Shown here: piece by piece, positions 7,997 through 16,874 of the stretch
Layout: every line of letters starts with the position of its first letter
Numbering within the stretch: the stretch's first letter is position 1
Assembly: GCA_003427395.1 (NCBI GenBank)
Contig: BFEA01000122.1
Span: 1,741,862-1,766,861, forward strand
DNA from: Chara braunii
Taxonomy: Eukaryota > Streptophyta > Charophyceae > Charales > Characeae
Reading direction: 5' to 3'
Length of the DNA: 25,000 bases
The notes under the pieces: model-generated
Seen by the model: only the letters and a program-made list of their open reading frames with translations
Told to the model about the DNA's origin: nothing
Database searches by the model: none
Translations under genes and position numbers: made by a program

Positions 7997-8153
7997 GAGT
8001 TTGAAAAGGGCAACAAAGTCACACGTGGGCAACAAACTCGTGCGGGTTCAAAAGATCAACAAAAACATCGTACCCGCGCGCCGAGTTTGGAAAGGGCAAC
8101 AAAATCACACGCGGGCCACAGCCATTATTACCGATATCGCCCTTTTCAAACTC
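7997..8153. repeat. Direct plus inverted repeat cluster
   Basis: A 34-bp unit beginning GAGTTTGAAAAGGGCAACAA occurs at 7997-8030 and again at 8083-8116 with three changes. The same first 15 bases recur inverted and exact at 8139-8153 (GCCCTTTTCAAACTC). This reads as a small inverted-repeat element, partly duplicated. Its end sequence resembles the GAGTTTGAAAAGGC end of the foldback at 16465-16874. Confidence 0.65.
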
Positions 8154-8260
8154 CACAGTGTCCACACCCGAATTCTTTTACGTTTTTTCAAAAGTAAGCC
8201 ACATTCTTCTCTCAATTCCACCTCACACTACCTACCAGGCTACCACTACTCCTAATTATA

Positions 8261-8464
8261 GTCCTACAGGGAATCCCATAGCAGCCAGAACCGTGTTCAC
8301 AAGAGAACATGTGGGGGCTGATCCTGACGTGCAGGTGGGCGATACCGGCCAGGGGACAGCCGGTAGCATCAGGGACCATGCCAACAGGACCAACCCCTGT
8401 GCCTCCCCTCAGGTCCCCTCCCCTACTAACATCTGCAGAGTGCTCAATGCCAATCGGAGGATCC
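8261..8464 (-). repeat. Dispersed repeat R8, copy 1
   Basis: Read on the minus strand, this stretch is alignable with 23891-24130 on the plus strand. Shared blocks include GGCATTGAGCA/AGCATTGAGCA, GAGGGGAGGCACAGGG, TTGGTCCT/CTGGTCCT, CTACCGGCT and CCCCTGGCC. One minus-strand frame gives a Gly-rich GGDLRGGTGVGP, which parallels GGDRRGGTGTGP in copy 2, so the repeat may once have been coding. I do not recognise the family. Confidence 0.65.
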
Positions 8465-8924
8465 AGTGGTCTATCTCTAGGTGGTGGGCGCCAAACATGC
8501 CCCAGGAGAACAAAACCCACAATACCGCCCCTACCCTCTCAAGGATCACACCTCCCACCTTGTATAACCCTCGCAGGGAGGGTCTCCTACCCTGAAGGAG
8601 ATAATTCAATCAGCACCTATGAGCCCAAGATAATTCAATCAGCAGATTCAGCACCTATAAGCCCAAATCCTACAATATCACATCTTGAGAATCGATTGTA
8701 ACCAGTTTTTGGAAATCCTCTAAGTGACGTCAAAAATTGAATTAAAATAAAAATGATCCCAAACTTATGTGCACAAATATGAAAACAACGTCAGATTTGG
8801 AATTAGATCAAAGATGGATAAACGTAGGACATCAATTCTACTTGGAGAAAATCAATTTGTAACCCTTTGTGATTCAACATTGATCAATCATTCATTGGGA
8901 TCAGAGCAAAACTCTGATTTCCGA
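8465..8924. other. Unassigned AT-rich stretch
   Basis: No gene is supported. It contains a two-copy phrase AAGATAATTCAATCAGCA (near 8597-8645), the 12-mer CCCAAACTTATG near 8758 that also occurs in the hairpin loops at 20.4-21.1 kb, and a hairpin ATCAGAG-CAAAA-CTCTGAT near 8899-8917. Confidence 0.4.
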
Positions 8925-9067
8925 ATTTCAGATTAGGAATCTTGCTTAGAAATACAAATGTAAGATTAACAATCCTGTTCAGAAAATACGAAGTTCAGAT
9001 TAGTGATCTTGGTCAGAACAGAAGAAACGGATTTCAGATTAGGGATCAACTATATCCAGAAAACACA
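8925..9067. repeat. Degenerate tandem repeat of about 35 bp, four units
   Basis: Units begin near 8926, 8959, 8993 and 9030 with TTTCAGATTAGGAATC, GTAAGATTAACAATCC, TTCAGATTAGTGATC and TTTCAGATTAGGGATC, each followed by an AGAAA(A)TAC/AGAACAG-like tail. Spacing is 33-37 bp. They are non-coding and diverged. Confidence 0.65.
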
Positions 9068-10065
9068 TATGATCAGACGAAGTACAATCATAAAAAAAAA
9101 AATCATTCAAAAACCACCTCTGAAAAAAATTTCAGGGTGCGTCGTCATCAGAACGCTTCATTGTCAGAAAAATCCAGATCATGTTTTACGACAGAAACGG
9201 GATTTTATAGGCTTGTAATCAGACGGAAATTAGCACCTGAACCATCAGTCTTGTCACCTAGGAAAAACAGCGGACAATCTACATAATAATTCCTTTCCAA
9301 CCCTAATTCCCAACCTCCACCCCCTCCTTCATCGGCTTCAGAAGCATCTCAGCTGCTCACGGCCTGCACCGCATCTAACCAAAAAGCTGAACAATGAAGA
9401 TTGTCGGACCGTGGCGAACACTTACCTCAATACAGCCACGTAGTGAGCCCAAACCGTCGAGCCTATCGACGACCCCTCGCTGGCAGTCCGGAGGGAGAAA
9501 GAACATCCCTGGTGGCAGGAATCTGCTCGATCCGCCATCTCTCATAGCCCGCCGTTAGAATCACCACCAAGAACCTGCCACTCCCTGCCATCACTCGCCT
9601 CACACTTTCCCCCGCCACTTCACCTGATTACTCCCGCACCGTACTGACGATCCGTACTGACGAGTCGTGAGCCCCGCGAGGTGCCTCCACCCACCCCTGC
9701 CCCCTGCCTCATCATCCTCCATCACACCCTGTCACCCTCAGCCCCGCCCTCTTCCCCTGTGCCTCACCGCTCGTTGCTGCTCCCCATCACCGCTCGTCAC
9801 CGCATGTGGGAAGGACGTCACCTGACTTCTCCGTGGCGCACCGGCAGGATCGTTCCGGCGGGGTGCAGCGCTCCCGGCCGCGCCACGCCCTCGGATCTGG
9901 ATTTCTGGATATTGCCAAGACAGAATTTGGGTCTTGGTGCGGGCATGGTTTCAGTGGCGAGATCTGTCAGTATTGGGATAGTTGAGTATCATCCGTCTTT
10001 CTCAGGGTTTTTTTTTTCCTCAACCGGACTGCTGTTTATTATGATTATAATGAATGTGCGGAGTG
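9068..10065. other. Unassigned stretch; C-rich from about 9300 to 9900
   Basis: The C-rich part gives Pro-rich translations (for example 9681-10094 plus strand) that are compositional and lack a domain. A short duplication CCGTACTGACGA lies near 9639-9664. No transposon end is recognised. Confidence 0.35.
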
Positions 10066-10145
10066 GAGGTAAAGTGAGTGTGCGAAGTACATGACTCCGA
10101 GGTAACGTGAGTGTGCGAAGTACATGGAGGTAAAGTGAGTGTGCG
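10066..10145. repeat. Minisatellite, about 28-33-bp unit, 2.7 copies
   Basis: Units start at 10066, 10099 and 10127 with GAGGTAAAGTGAGTGTGCG (the second has AACG for AAAG). The first two continue AAGTACATG, and the first carries an extra ACTCC. The unit drifts into a TGTGTG-rich tail. Confidence 0.8.
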
Positions 10146-11283
10146 TCTATGTGTGTGTCGCATGTATGTGTGTCGCACTTAGTCAACAGAAATCTGTCCA
10201 TATCCATTGAGGGTTAAAGTGAATGCAAGGTTGGCCATGTTTGTTGTTCAAGTGCCAAGCGCCCGTACACCTGTCTGCGCCAAAGGGCAGGCTTGAACCA
10301 ACCTGCATTCAACAGCCAAAGACAATTGTAAGTTCGTATATCAAACGGCTCACTTCCACCAATCACAGAACTACAATCAACCGATATCATCCCAAAAAAA
10401 ACAAAGGTCCGACTGTCCTACCTGCGCCGATGTCTAAGCACTGCTGTTCCTCGTTGGCTGGAAAACAGCACGCATGGATAGCACACACGAGGATCTCCAC
10501 CAACTAAAACATTGTGACCTCACCTCATGTGGTCCAGAAATCTTAGCCCCTCAGAATCTGACCAACAAAAGCCCTTTGACTCTGAGGCCTTCCGTGAACA
10601 CTCTGCAGGCCAGGCCTTGCACAATTGTGTGTGTGTGTGTGTGTTTTAGGAAGAAGCTCAAACCGAAGCGTTGTGCAAAGCCAAAACATTGACTCTTTTA
10701 TTTTTTCTGGTTTCTTGCTGATTTCTGTATGTCTCTGGAGGTGGTTTTTCATCAACACTGGCTGTTTGTTGAGTCTGATTTATATTGACTTGTTTTTTGC
10801 TTGTCATCGTGGGTGAACTGGATGTGTGTTTTTGGAACTGGGTGTTGGCTGTGATGCGTGGCCATTGACTAAAATCATGTGCATGACTTGTCACCCCTTA
10901 TAAAGCGGAAGGCATCGAGGTTGTTGAGGTCAGGAGGACCAAAAATGGAAATGGAGAATGGATGGGCGAAAAAGAGAGAGCAGTGGATATTAATTGCCCA
11001 AATGCAAATGGTCTTGCATGTGAGATCATGAGAGTAATCTTTGAGTTCGGACTCTCAGTCACAAAAGGAGGTGAGTTGTAACACAGTTGTTCTCCTCTTT
11101 CTTCGTTTTCTGCGCCGTCTTCTTAATGAGGTGTAGCGTTTGGTCATTTGTTCCATCTCTCCTTTGCATTACTGTTTTGCCTTCTTGAAAGTGCGTTGTT
11201 TTGTAATCCACAAATTTAGATGTGTAATGTTGGATATCCAGTTCATTCGCACAAAGGCTACAACTCAGTTCAATAAACAACCC
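10146..11283. other. Unassigned stretch, no supported gene
   Basis: It holds short ORFs in all frames, a (GT)n tract at about 10625-10643 and an AG-rich stretch near 10970-10980. No domain, TIR or RNA gene is recognised. The right edge is the 3' end of inverted coding-repeat copy P1. Confidence 0.35.
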
Positions 11284-11412
11284 AAGGATTTTTGGGAAAT
11301 TGAGTGTGGGGACACAGACGGAACTGAAAGCCCCCACGTGGTTCCAGTTTTAGTGAGGAAGGACCATGGTGGCACGTGAAAGAAATGGCGAGTGCTACTT
11401 TCAAATGTTCAC
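11284..11412 (-). repeat. Conserved 3' flank of coding repeat P1
   Basis: Downstream of the P1 stop the two copies remain alignable. The shared terminal block TCTGTGTCCCCACACTCAAT then CAAAAATCCTTGG (plus-strand 11284-11330 here, 14342-14382 in P2) is nearly identical, closer than the bases between it and the stop. It marks the outer end of the duplicated unit. Confidence 0.7.
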
Positions 11413-11892
11413 TCAATCCAAAAAGTATCTTTGCTTTTTCATGCGAGCTACTCGTCGTCTTTTCGAACGGCAGGGCAGGGGTACACATGTGGGATCTCGC
11501 TTTCGAATGGAGTCCCGACGCTGTTCGCTACAGAGTTCGGAATCCGACGTGGATGGTCTCAGCCTGGTCGCTCTTTCTATGTGTTCGTCATCACCACGTG
11601 TCCAGTAGCGGAACCCCTTCTCCCGATAACGCTCGGCGCAGCGGCAATCGCTGCATAGAGTGTTAGGCCAGTGGGCTGCTACTCTCATCCAAGGGATGAC
11701 GGTCAACTCGTTAAAAGGCGATAGCAACAAGTACAAAGGGAAGTGAGCATTGATAATGACAAAGCCAGTGCCTACAAATCCTGAGCACCTTGTCTCAGGT
11801 GGAAAATAATAGTGTCCGCCGATCTTGGCGATGGCTTCCTGTACGTCCCACTCTCTTACACGTGTCGTTTCCTCATTAGACGGGAATGGCCG
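11413..11892 (-). CDS. Unknown conserved protein, copy P1 (partial, no ATG)
   Basis: I do not recognise the family. This open frame (159 codons plus stop, no internal stop) encodes a protein containing TRVREWDVQEAIAKIGG, HYYFPPETRC, GFVIINAHFP, PFNELTVIPW, AHWPNTLCSDC, a basic region RSKRRRVARMKKQ and a final YFLD before the stop. It aligns without gaps to P2 (13628-14242, outside the P2 duplication), about two thirds identical by eye. Divergence with an intact frame argues that the sequence was under coding constraint. No in-frame ATG precedes the conserved region and a stop (TAG) lies directly upstream, so this may be a terminal exon after an intron or a transposon-borne fragment. A C-x2-C pair (LCSDC) is present, too little to call a zinc finger. 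Confidence 0.5.
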   Translation of the reverse strand, partial: RPFPSNEETTRVREWDVQEAIAKIGGHYYFPPETRCSGFVGTGFVIINAHFPLYLLLSPFNELTVIPWMRVAAHWPNTLCSDCRCAERYREKGFRYWTRGDDEHIERATRLRPSTSDSELCSEQRRDSIRKRDPTCVPLPCRSKRRRVARMKKQRYFLD

Positions 11893-11947
11893 CTATGCGA
11901 ATGTGGGGAGTCGGCACCCAGTCGGGTCGGAATAATCAGTCCACATG

Positions 11948-12602
11948 GCATAAGCAAATTCTGAGTACGTGAGTCTACCCAATCGACTGTTCAATCACAA
12001 AAGTAATCAGTCACGTTACTATGGGCTTTAATGCATTTCATCCATCTTGCGAACCGATCAAAAAGAAAAGTGTGAGTTCGATCCAATCACAGCAGCAATC
12101 ATCATTCATCAAGGGAGCGACAAGCATGCATTCCTATAATTTAGCTTACTTAGCCTAATCAATGCGCATGTGTAACACATCTTACAAACACAAATCCTCA
12201 GTTGTTTGAGAGACACATAGCGACCGAAAAAAAAAACGATAAGATCTCGTGGAGCTTACTGGTCCCTTTGAGTTCAATGATGCTCGTTCGTTGAGATCCG
12301 ATTGAATTCAATAGGGTGAGCGAGATCAAGGAAATCTAGAGTCATTTTGGCATTCATCGGACAAATAAAAGCAAGGGAAGAAGAGAGAGAGAGCGAGAGA
12401 GAGAGAGACGTAGCTTGACCGGAGAAGAGAACAGAGGAGAGATGAAGAGACCTGTGGTCATACAGATAATCTTGAGGGGGAGCACCCAGCTATTCGTCGT
12501 GGACTTAACTTCTTAGAACCAAAGGAAGAAGAATCTGAAAATTAAGGCGCACCGACCTTCTGCTCTTTGATAATGGCCCCTGGCCACCCAACCTATGAAA
12601 CA
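11948..12602. other. Spacer between the inverted coding repeats, left part
   Basis: No gene is supported. It contains a GA-rich tract at about 12375-12408 and mixed sequence. Homology between P1 and P2 ends at about 11947 and 13590, so this spacer belongs to neither copy. Confidence 0.4.
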
Positions 12603-12622
12603 CCCGCGGACGCGTCCGCGGG
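12603..12622. repeat. Perfect 20-bp GC palindrome
   Basis: CCCGCGGACG is followed directly by its exact reverse complement CGTCCGCGGG, with no loop. It sits in a locally GC-rich stretch. It could be a binding site for a dimeric protein or the centre of a small inverted element, but nothing else supports either. Confidence 0.75.
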
Positions 12623-12940
12623 GCTGATCTCGGATGGCGGCCGCACTTGATCGCCACGACGGACTGTGGGATCTAGGCGAGCCGAGTCGAGTCTGCATCA
12701 GCGGGGTGACGATCGCAGTGGCGGAAGTTAGCACGCGACGACCGGGATCGTCGGTGCGGGTATGAGGATTGAAGTTGAGTGGATGATTGGCCCGGGGCCA
12801 TATTGGAATTTTACGGTGAATGCGCCGTCATGATTGCGGATCATTCTTTCTGGTGTGAGTTCATGGCTGTGAAGCCGAATGCTCTCTTGTCGAACTCTGG
12901 TGTCTTCTGTCTCGGCTTTGCTCGTCTATCCCCCCCCATC

Positions 12941-12988
<48 letters not shown>

Positions 12989-13589
12989 GAATGACGATGT
13001 GTTGTGGGTTTGTCTCTCTTGTGAACCGAGGCGAACTCTCGAGAGTTCTCGCGCGGAAGAACTTCTTCTGGATCTCTTCCATTAGTTTCCTGGGTAATCC
13101 CCAGATGTCGATAACTTAATTCTCTTGTCTTGTGAACGGTGGATTACCCCCCCCCCCCCCCCGATTCATCTTTGACGTGTGCATTATTGTCATTTTCGCG
13201 CCTTCCACAGTGGATGTATGTATAGAGATGCTTGTATTTTTGCGTTGATTAGACCCAGAGCTCAACGGAATTTTGTTTGAGAATGCAAGAGTGTTTAGAT
13301 CTGTCATTCCAAACGCACTGCGCATGCCATCTGCCTTATGCTGCATGACGTCAACAGACAGTCTGTGGGGCAGCCTTGAAAAAGCTAGGCGCCTCGTGTT
13401 TTGTTGATCTGGTCTGCTGAAACTAAGTCGCGGGTTGATCCCTCGGAACTCCACCCCAATTAATGCATGATTGTGTGGGTTCCGTAAGCTGCTTCTCTCG
13501 TGTCTAAAGGAAGGAAGGTACTTATTAGTTTTTTTTTGTGCTTTTTGATGACATCTCGAGGATTTGTGTAGGCTCCGTCTGATTGATTG
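12623..13589. other. Spacer between the inverted coding repeats, right part
   Basis: It contains a C-run and (CT)n tract at about 12930-12983 and a 16-C run at 13147-13162. Ser/Leu-rich or Arg/Glu-rich ORFs across these are translations of the microsatellite. No gene is supported. Confidence 0.45.
12940..12983. repeat. (CT)n microsatellite
   Basis: This is a nearly pure CT tract with one C interruption, preceded by a short poly-C run. Confidence 0.95.
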
Positions 13590-13627
13590 ATATGTGGACT
13601 AACGGTCGTTCCTCGATCGGGCGCTAG

Positions 13628-14242
13628 CCTTCTGTATCTCCCTCGCCAACGCGCCCCTTCCCTTACAACGAGGAAAGGACACGTGTATGCGAGTGGGACG
13701 TACGGGAAGCTATCGCACGAATCGGCGGACAATATTACTTCCCTCCCGAAAATCGTTGTTTTGGATTTGTGGATGCGGGCTTTGTCATTATCGACACGCA
13801 CTTTCCACCCTACTCAGTATTGTTGCCATTTAACGAGTCGATCGTCATTCCGTGGACGGCAGTGGCGCCCCATTGGCCTCGAACCCTGTGCACGGAGTGT
13901 CAACGTTTCGATCGCTACGAATCGAAGAGCTTCCACTACCAGATACAGAAGAGCCACGCGGCTGAGACCATCCACGTCGAACTCGGAATTGGGCAGCGAA
14001 CGACGTCAGGAATTAATACGGAACGCTACGGATCGAAGAGCTTCCACTACCAAATACGGAGTGAAGACGAGCACAAGGAAAGAGCCACGCGGCTGAGACC
14101 ATCCAGGTTGGACTCGGAATTGGGCAGCGAACGACGTCGGGAATTAATATGGAAACGGGATACGCGGAGTGTACCGAAGCCCTTCCGCTCTAAACGAAGA
14201 TCCATAGCACGGTGGGAAGCTCGACAATACTTTTTGGATTGA
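13628..14242 (+). CDS. Unknown conserved protein, copy P2 (with internal duplication)
   Basis: This open frame (204 codons plus stop) runs from just after a TAG at 13625-13627. It encodes TRVCEWDVREAIARIGG, QYYFPPENRC, GFVIIDTHFP, PFNESIVIPW, HWPRTLCTEC, then a duplicated segment, DEHKERATRLRPS, RSKRRSIAR and the terminal YFLD. It is the inverted partner of P1 and aligns to it gap-free except for the extra 111 bases at 13913-14023. No ATG precedes the conserved part in frame. The family is unknown to me; the charged C-terminus and C-x2-C pair suggest nucleic-acid binding only weakly. It could be a decayed transposon gene, a host gene exon, or a gene fragment carried by a repeat. Confidence 0.5.
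   Translation, partial: PSVSPSPTRPFPYNEERTRVCEWDVREAIARIGGQYYFPPENRCFGFVDAGFVIIDTHFPPYSVLLPFNESIVIPWTAVAPHWPRTLCTECQRFDRYESKSFHYQIQKSHAAETIHVELGIGQRTTSGINTERYGSKSFHYQIRSEDEHKERATRLRPSRLDSELGSERRRELIWKRDTRSVPKPFRSKRRSIARWEARQYFLD
13913..14154 (+). repeat. Tandem duplication inside P2 (111 + 131 bp)
   Basis: Unit 1 (13913-14023) and unit 2 (14024-14154) both start CGCTACG, continue ATCGAAGAGCTTCCACTACC and end GGAATTAATAYGGAA. Unit 2 is 131 bp and matches the single unit in P1. Unit 1 lacks 20 bases (after CAGATAC). 131 leaves remainder 2 modulo 3, but the net gain of 111 bp is 37 codons, so the downstream frame to YFLD is kept, while unit 1 itself is read partly in a shifted frame. Confidence 0.85.
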
Positions 14243-14382
14243 ATTTGGATTTTTCTCTTTTCGTGTCGTGCTCGCGCGCGCATTTCGTGACGCGCGAAAG
14301 CAACCGACTTACTTCATCGGGCCAACACGGGGGATTTCAGTTCTGTCTGTGTCCCCACACTCAATTTTCCAAAAATCCTTGG
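14243..14382 (+). repeat. Conserved 3' flank of coding repeat P2
   Basis: This is the counterpart of 11284-11412. The last about 50 bases (TTTCAGTTCTGTCTGTGTCC then CCACACTCAATTTTCC and AAAAATCCTTGG) are close to identical with P1. The intermediate part is diverged and carries a GCGCGCGC run near 14273. Confidence 0.7.
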
Positions 14383-14464
14383 CACACCCCATCTTGCTGT
14401 GTTTCTGGGCCTTCATTTCGTACCTTTAGCACTCTGAACAAAAGATAACACAGGGCGTGAGGTT

Positions 14465-15100
14465 GCGCGTCACATTCAGGCGATGTCGATTGCATCTAGT
14501 GTGGACGAACGCCCTCGTTCTAACAATGTCGATGTCGACTACGGCCAGTGTCGATCCCTCGTCTTCTCTGTTGGAGGCCTTCGATAGAGGTCGGCCATTA
14601 ACTATAGAGGATACACATGTAGAACACGAGGACCACATCAAGCAAAATTGCGACTAGGAGCAGCAGTGGCAAGCTTCAATAGAGGTTGGCCATCAACGAC
14701 TTGTATGGCAGGGCCATAATTCCACGACGACGGTAAAGGTCCGTCGAACGGTGACAATGAAGGGAGCAGATGGTAGACACTGCGAGCAGGGACGTGGCCT
14801 GCATGGTGGCTCGTGGAGTGGTCCACTAGTTGTCGTCCATTCGTGATGGCGCCCTTCTTTGTAGAACTCCTGTTGCGTGTGCATCCAGACAGCTTGTCGA
14901 GGATGCAGACGTGGAAGACGATTAGAAGGACAAACAAAATGACTATCAAGAGTAGCAGCGGCAGCCTTCGAAAGACGTCGGCCATGAACGACACCGTAGG
15001 GAAAGGCAGTAACTACACGACGCCGGTACACCTCCACCAAATGGTGACAAAGAGGGCAGCAAACGACAGAGCTATGCATCCCACAAATGCCCTTTAACAT
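14465..15100. repeat. Degenerate tandem repeat, about 290-bp period
   Basis: The block CTTCGATAGAGGTCGGCC at about 14580 recurs as CTTCAATAGAGGTTGGCC (about 14674) and CTTCGAAAGACGTCGGCC (about 14965). The last two are preceded by GAGGATACACATGTAGA and GAGGATGCAGACGTGGA and followed by matching GACGACGGTA..GGTGACAA and GACGCCGGTA..GGTGACAA blocks, giving a 291-bp offset. On the minus strand the blocks translate to VNGRPLSKA, VDGQPLLKL and VHGRRLSKA, so a coding origin is possible. The long minus-strand frames here differ between units, so I call no gene. Confidence 0.6.
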
Positions 15101-15614
15101 TTTACGTCGCTGAGTACATTGGGGAATCGAAAGATGGGTCGACTAAAATATTCAATTTTGCCGACCGTTGAAGCCCTTCCCGTTTGGCATCAGACACTGC
15201 AAGGGAGAACACCAGTTGAAGACGTTCACGGCGGCCGCCCGACCACCAACGATTATCGTTGGCGTAAGGATCCTGGAGGCTGAACAATGATGACCCAAGA
15301 TGTCCGGGTGGTGGCCGGTAGGTACTCCAATGGACCAGCCGACGAAAATTTCTTGTCGACGATGGGTGCCCTCGCCACTCCGGTTATCACGGAACCTTGA
15401 CCTCCTAGGGACTGCGGGAGGTACCTTGGGGAAGGCCACAAAATGGTTGTAGCCCGAGGACGCCCCGAGGGTTCCCGAAGAAAATGTTTTCACTTTTCAT
15501 TTTCCTTTTTACCCCTGAGGATAGGTGGAATGATAATTTTATCAGTGGCTTCATTTGCCGAGTGTCTAACGAGCCCCATAGTACCGATATATAAGAACCT
15601 CACAATATTCCTCC
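15101..15614. other. Unassigned stretch, no supported gene
   Basis: Overlapping short ORFs lie on both strands without recognisable domains. No repeat end is found before MITE copy B. Confidence 0.35.
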
Positions 15615-15810
15615 TTAAACCACCAGCTATCGGCCGCGGCGCTTTCCCGTTAACGCGCCGCGCCTTTAGGGCTTCGGGGTACCGGACCTCAATGGGTGGA
15701 AGCGCCAGCCAAAACAATTTTGAAACGGTACCCCGACGCTTTGGCGAAAATCGGCGCGCACGGGCATTCCAGGCTCGCATCGATAGTTGGGCCAAGTACT
15801 GGTGGTTTAA
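15615..15810 (+). mobile_element. TTAA-family MITE copy B
   Basis: It starts TTAAACCACCAG at 15615 and ends TACTGGTGGTTTAA at 15810. Relative to copy A (inverted) the left end lacks about 12 bases directly after CACCAG, then continues CTATCGGCCGCGGCGCTT, ACGCGCCGCGCC and GGGCTTCGG in register. The right end, read inverted, matches the left end of copy A (CGAGCCT, CGCGCC). 196 bp, non-autonomous. Confidence 0.85.
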
Positions 15811-16464
15811 TTTTCCATGCATAAATCTTCAGAGAATCAAGATCTGCACGGTGAATGGGATTTCTCCCTAACCAGCTCAGCTGCCCGATTGACGAGAGAC
15901 ATCCCGTCTTAAGCTGCTCCCCTCAATTAGGTGTCAACCCCACCCTACCCCCCCCCCCCCCCCCCGCAAAAAGGGAAAAAAAAAAGACATTGGGAAACAA
16001 CATTTTCATAGCTGTTTCCGGATGTGTTGGGCATGCAGAGGGCGGCCGTGCCTTCCGTTTTTTTTTTGGAGGCAAGTACGTTCATGTCACCTTTTGAGTA
16101 TCGAATGGGCAAAAAAACATGCGTCGGTAAAGAAAACTGCACTGAGTTCAAAAAGGCGGCAGAAGTACTGAGGGCCGTGGTGTCAGAGCGGATTCAGATT
16201 TACAAGGGTTGGCCCGACTTGGCCATGGTGTCAGAGGGGAAAACAAAGAAAAAAGAAAATGCCCAATGGATACTTTTGGACCAAAGTCGCTCATTTCGAG
16301 TTGGTGCATTTCTTTGTCGGCAAGACTTTGTTTTGTCTTAGGGTTTCAACTTCCAAGACATCACGCGTCCGTCGCTATTTCTTTTTTGAAACAACGGCGG
16401 ACGTGGCATGTTTTGAATTCGCAAAGGCAGAAAAAACAGGCAGTCAGCAACTTTGACATGGCCT
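15811..16464. other. Unassigned stretch with a related foldback end
   Basis: It contains an 18-C run (15948-15965). GAGTTCAAAAAGGCGGCAGA at about 16145 resembles the GAGTTCGAAAAGGCAGTTGT end of the next element, and GTGGTGTCAGAG follows at the expected offset, so a decayed relative probably lies here. Short ORFs only. Confidence 0.45.
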
Positions 16465-16874
16465 GAGTTCGAAAAGGCAGTTGTAACTCAGGCCGACAGT
16501 GGTGTTAGGGTGGCGGTTTCGTTAAGGCGGTTGTTGTTGTTGTTTTTTTATTTTCCTGGCATCAATTTTTTTTTTTTTGTCTGTTTTCTTTTTTTGGCGC
16601 ATCAGAATTTTTTTTTTTTGGGCGTCTGTTTTCTTTTTTGGCTGCGTTGTCTAGGCCACACCCGCGGCTGGGACACGGCCGCGATGTCTAGTCCACGCCC
16701 GCAGGTGGCCATGGCCGTGATGGGCCATAGTCGCAGAAAAAAAAAAAAAAAAAAAAAAAAAGCTGGAAAAAGAAAGGAAAAAAAAGGGAAAAAAAAAGAA
16801 AACCACAACCGTCTTAATGAAACTGCCACCCTGACACCACTGCCGGCCTGAGTTACAACCGCCTTTTCAAACTC
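16465..16874. mobile_element. Foldback element with 71-bp terminal inverted repeats
   Basis: The left arm 16465-16535 (GAGTTCGAAAAGGCAGTTGT...) and the reverse complement of the right arm (16804-16874) match at 63 of 71 positions by my count, and seven of the eight differences are transitions. The inner flanks remain roughly complementary: a T-rich stretch (16536-16625) faces an A-rich one (16737-16802). The centre holds GC-rich blocks with CCACGCCCGC. No target duplication is clear. No ORF of its own; Lys-rich translations come from the A runs. Confidence 0.85.

Noticed and set aside
12603-12622. Self-ligated cDNA cloning adapter
   Set aside because: The known adapter reads CCACGCGTCCG; the palindrome here has GGACGCGTCC at its centre and does not fit an adapter dimer.
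15660-15670. Telomere-like TTTAGGG
   Set aside because: A single copy inside MITE copy B, not a tandem run.
16179-16192. TGGTGTCAGAGC, one base from the plant LTR-retrotransposon primer binding site TGGTATCAGAGC
   Set aside because: The same phrase recurs nearby (TGGTGTCAGAGG, TGGTGTTAGGG) as part of the foldback family sequence, and no LTR end TG..CA precedes it.
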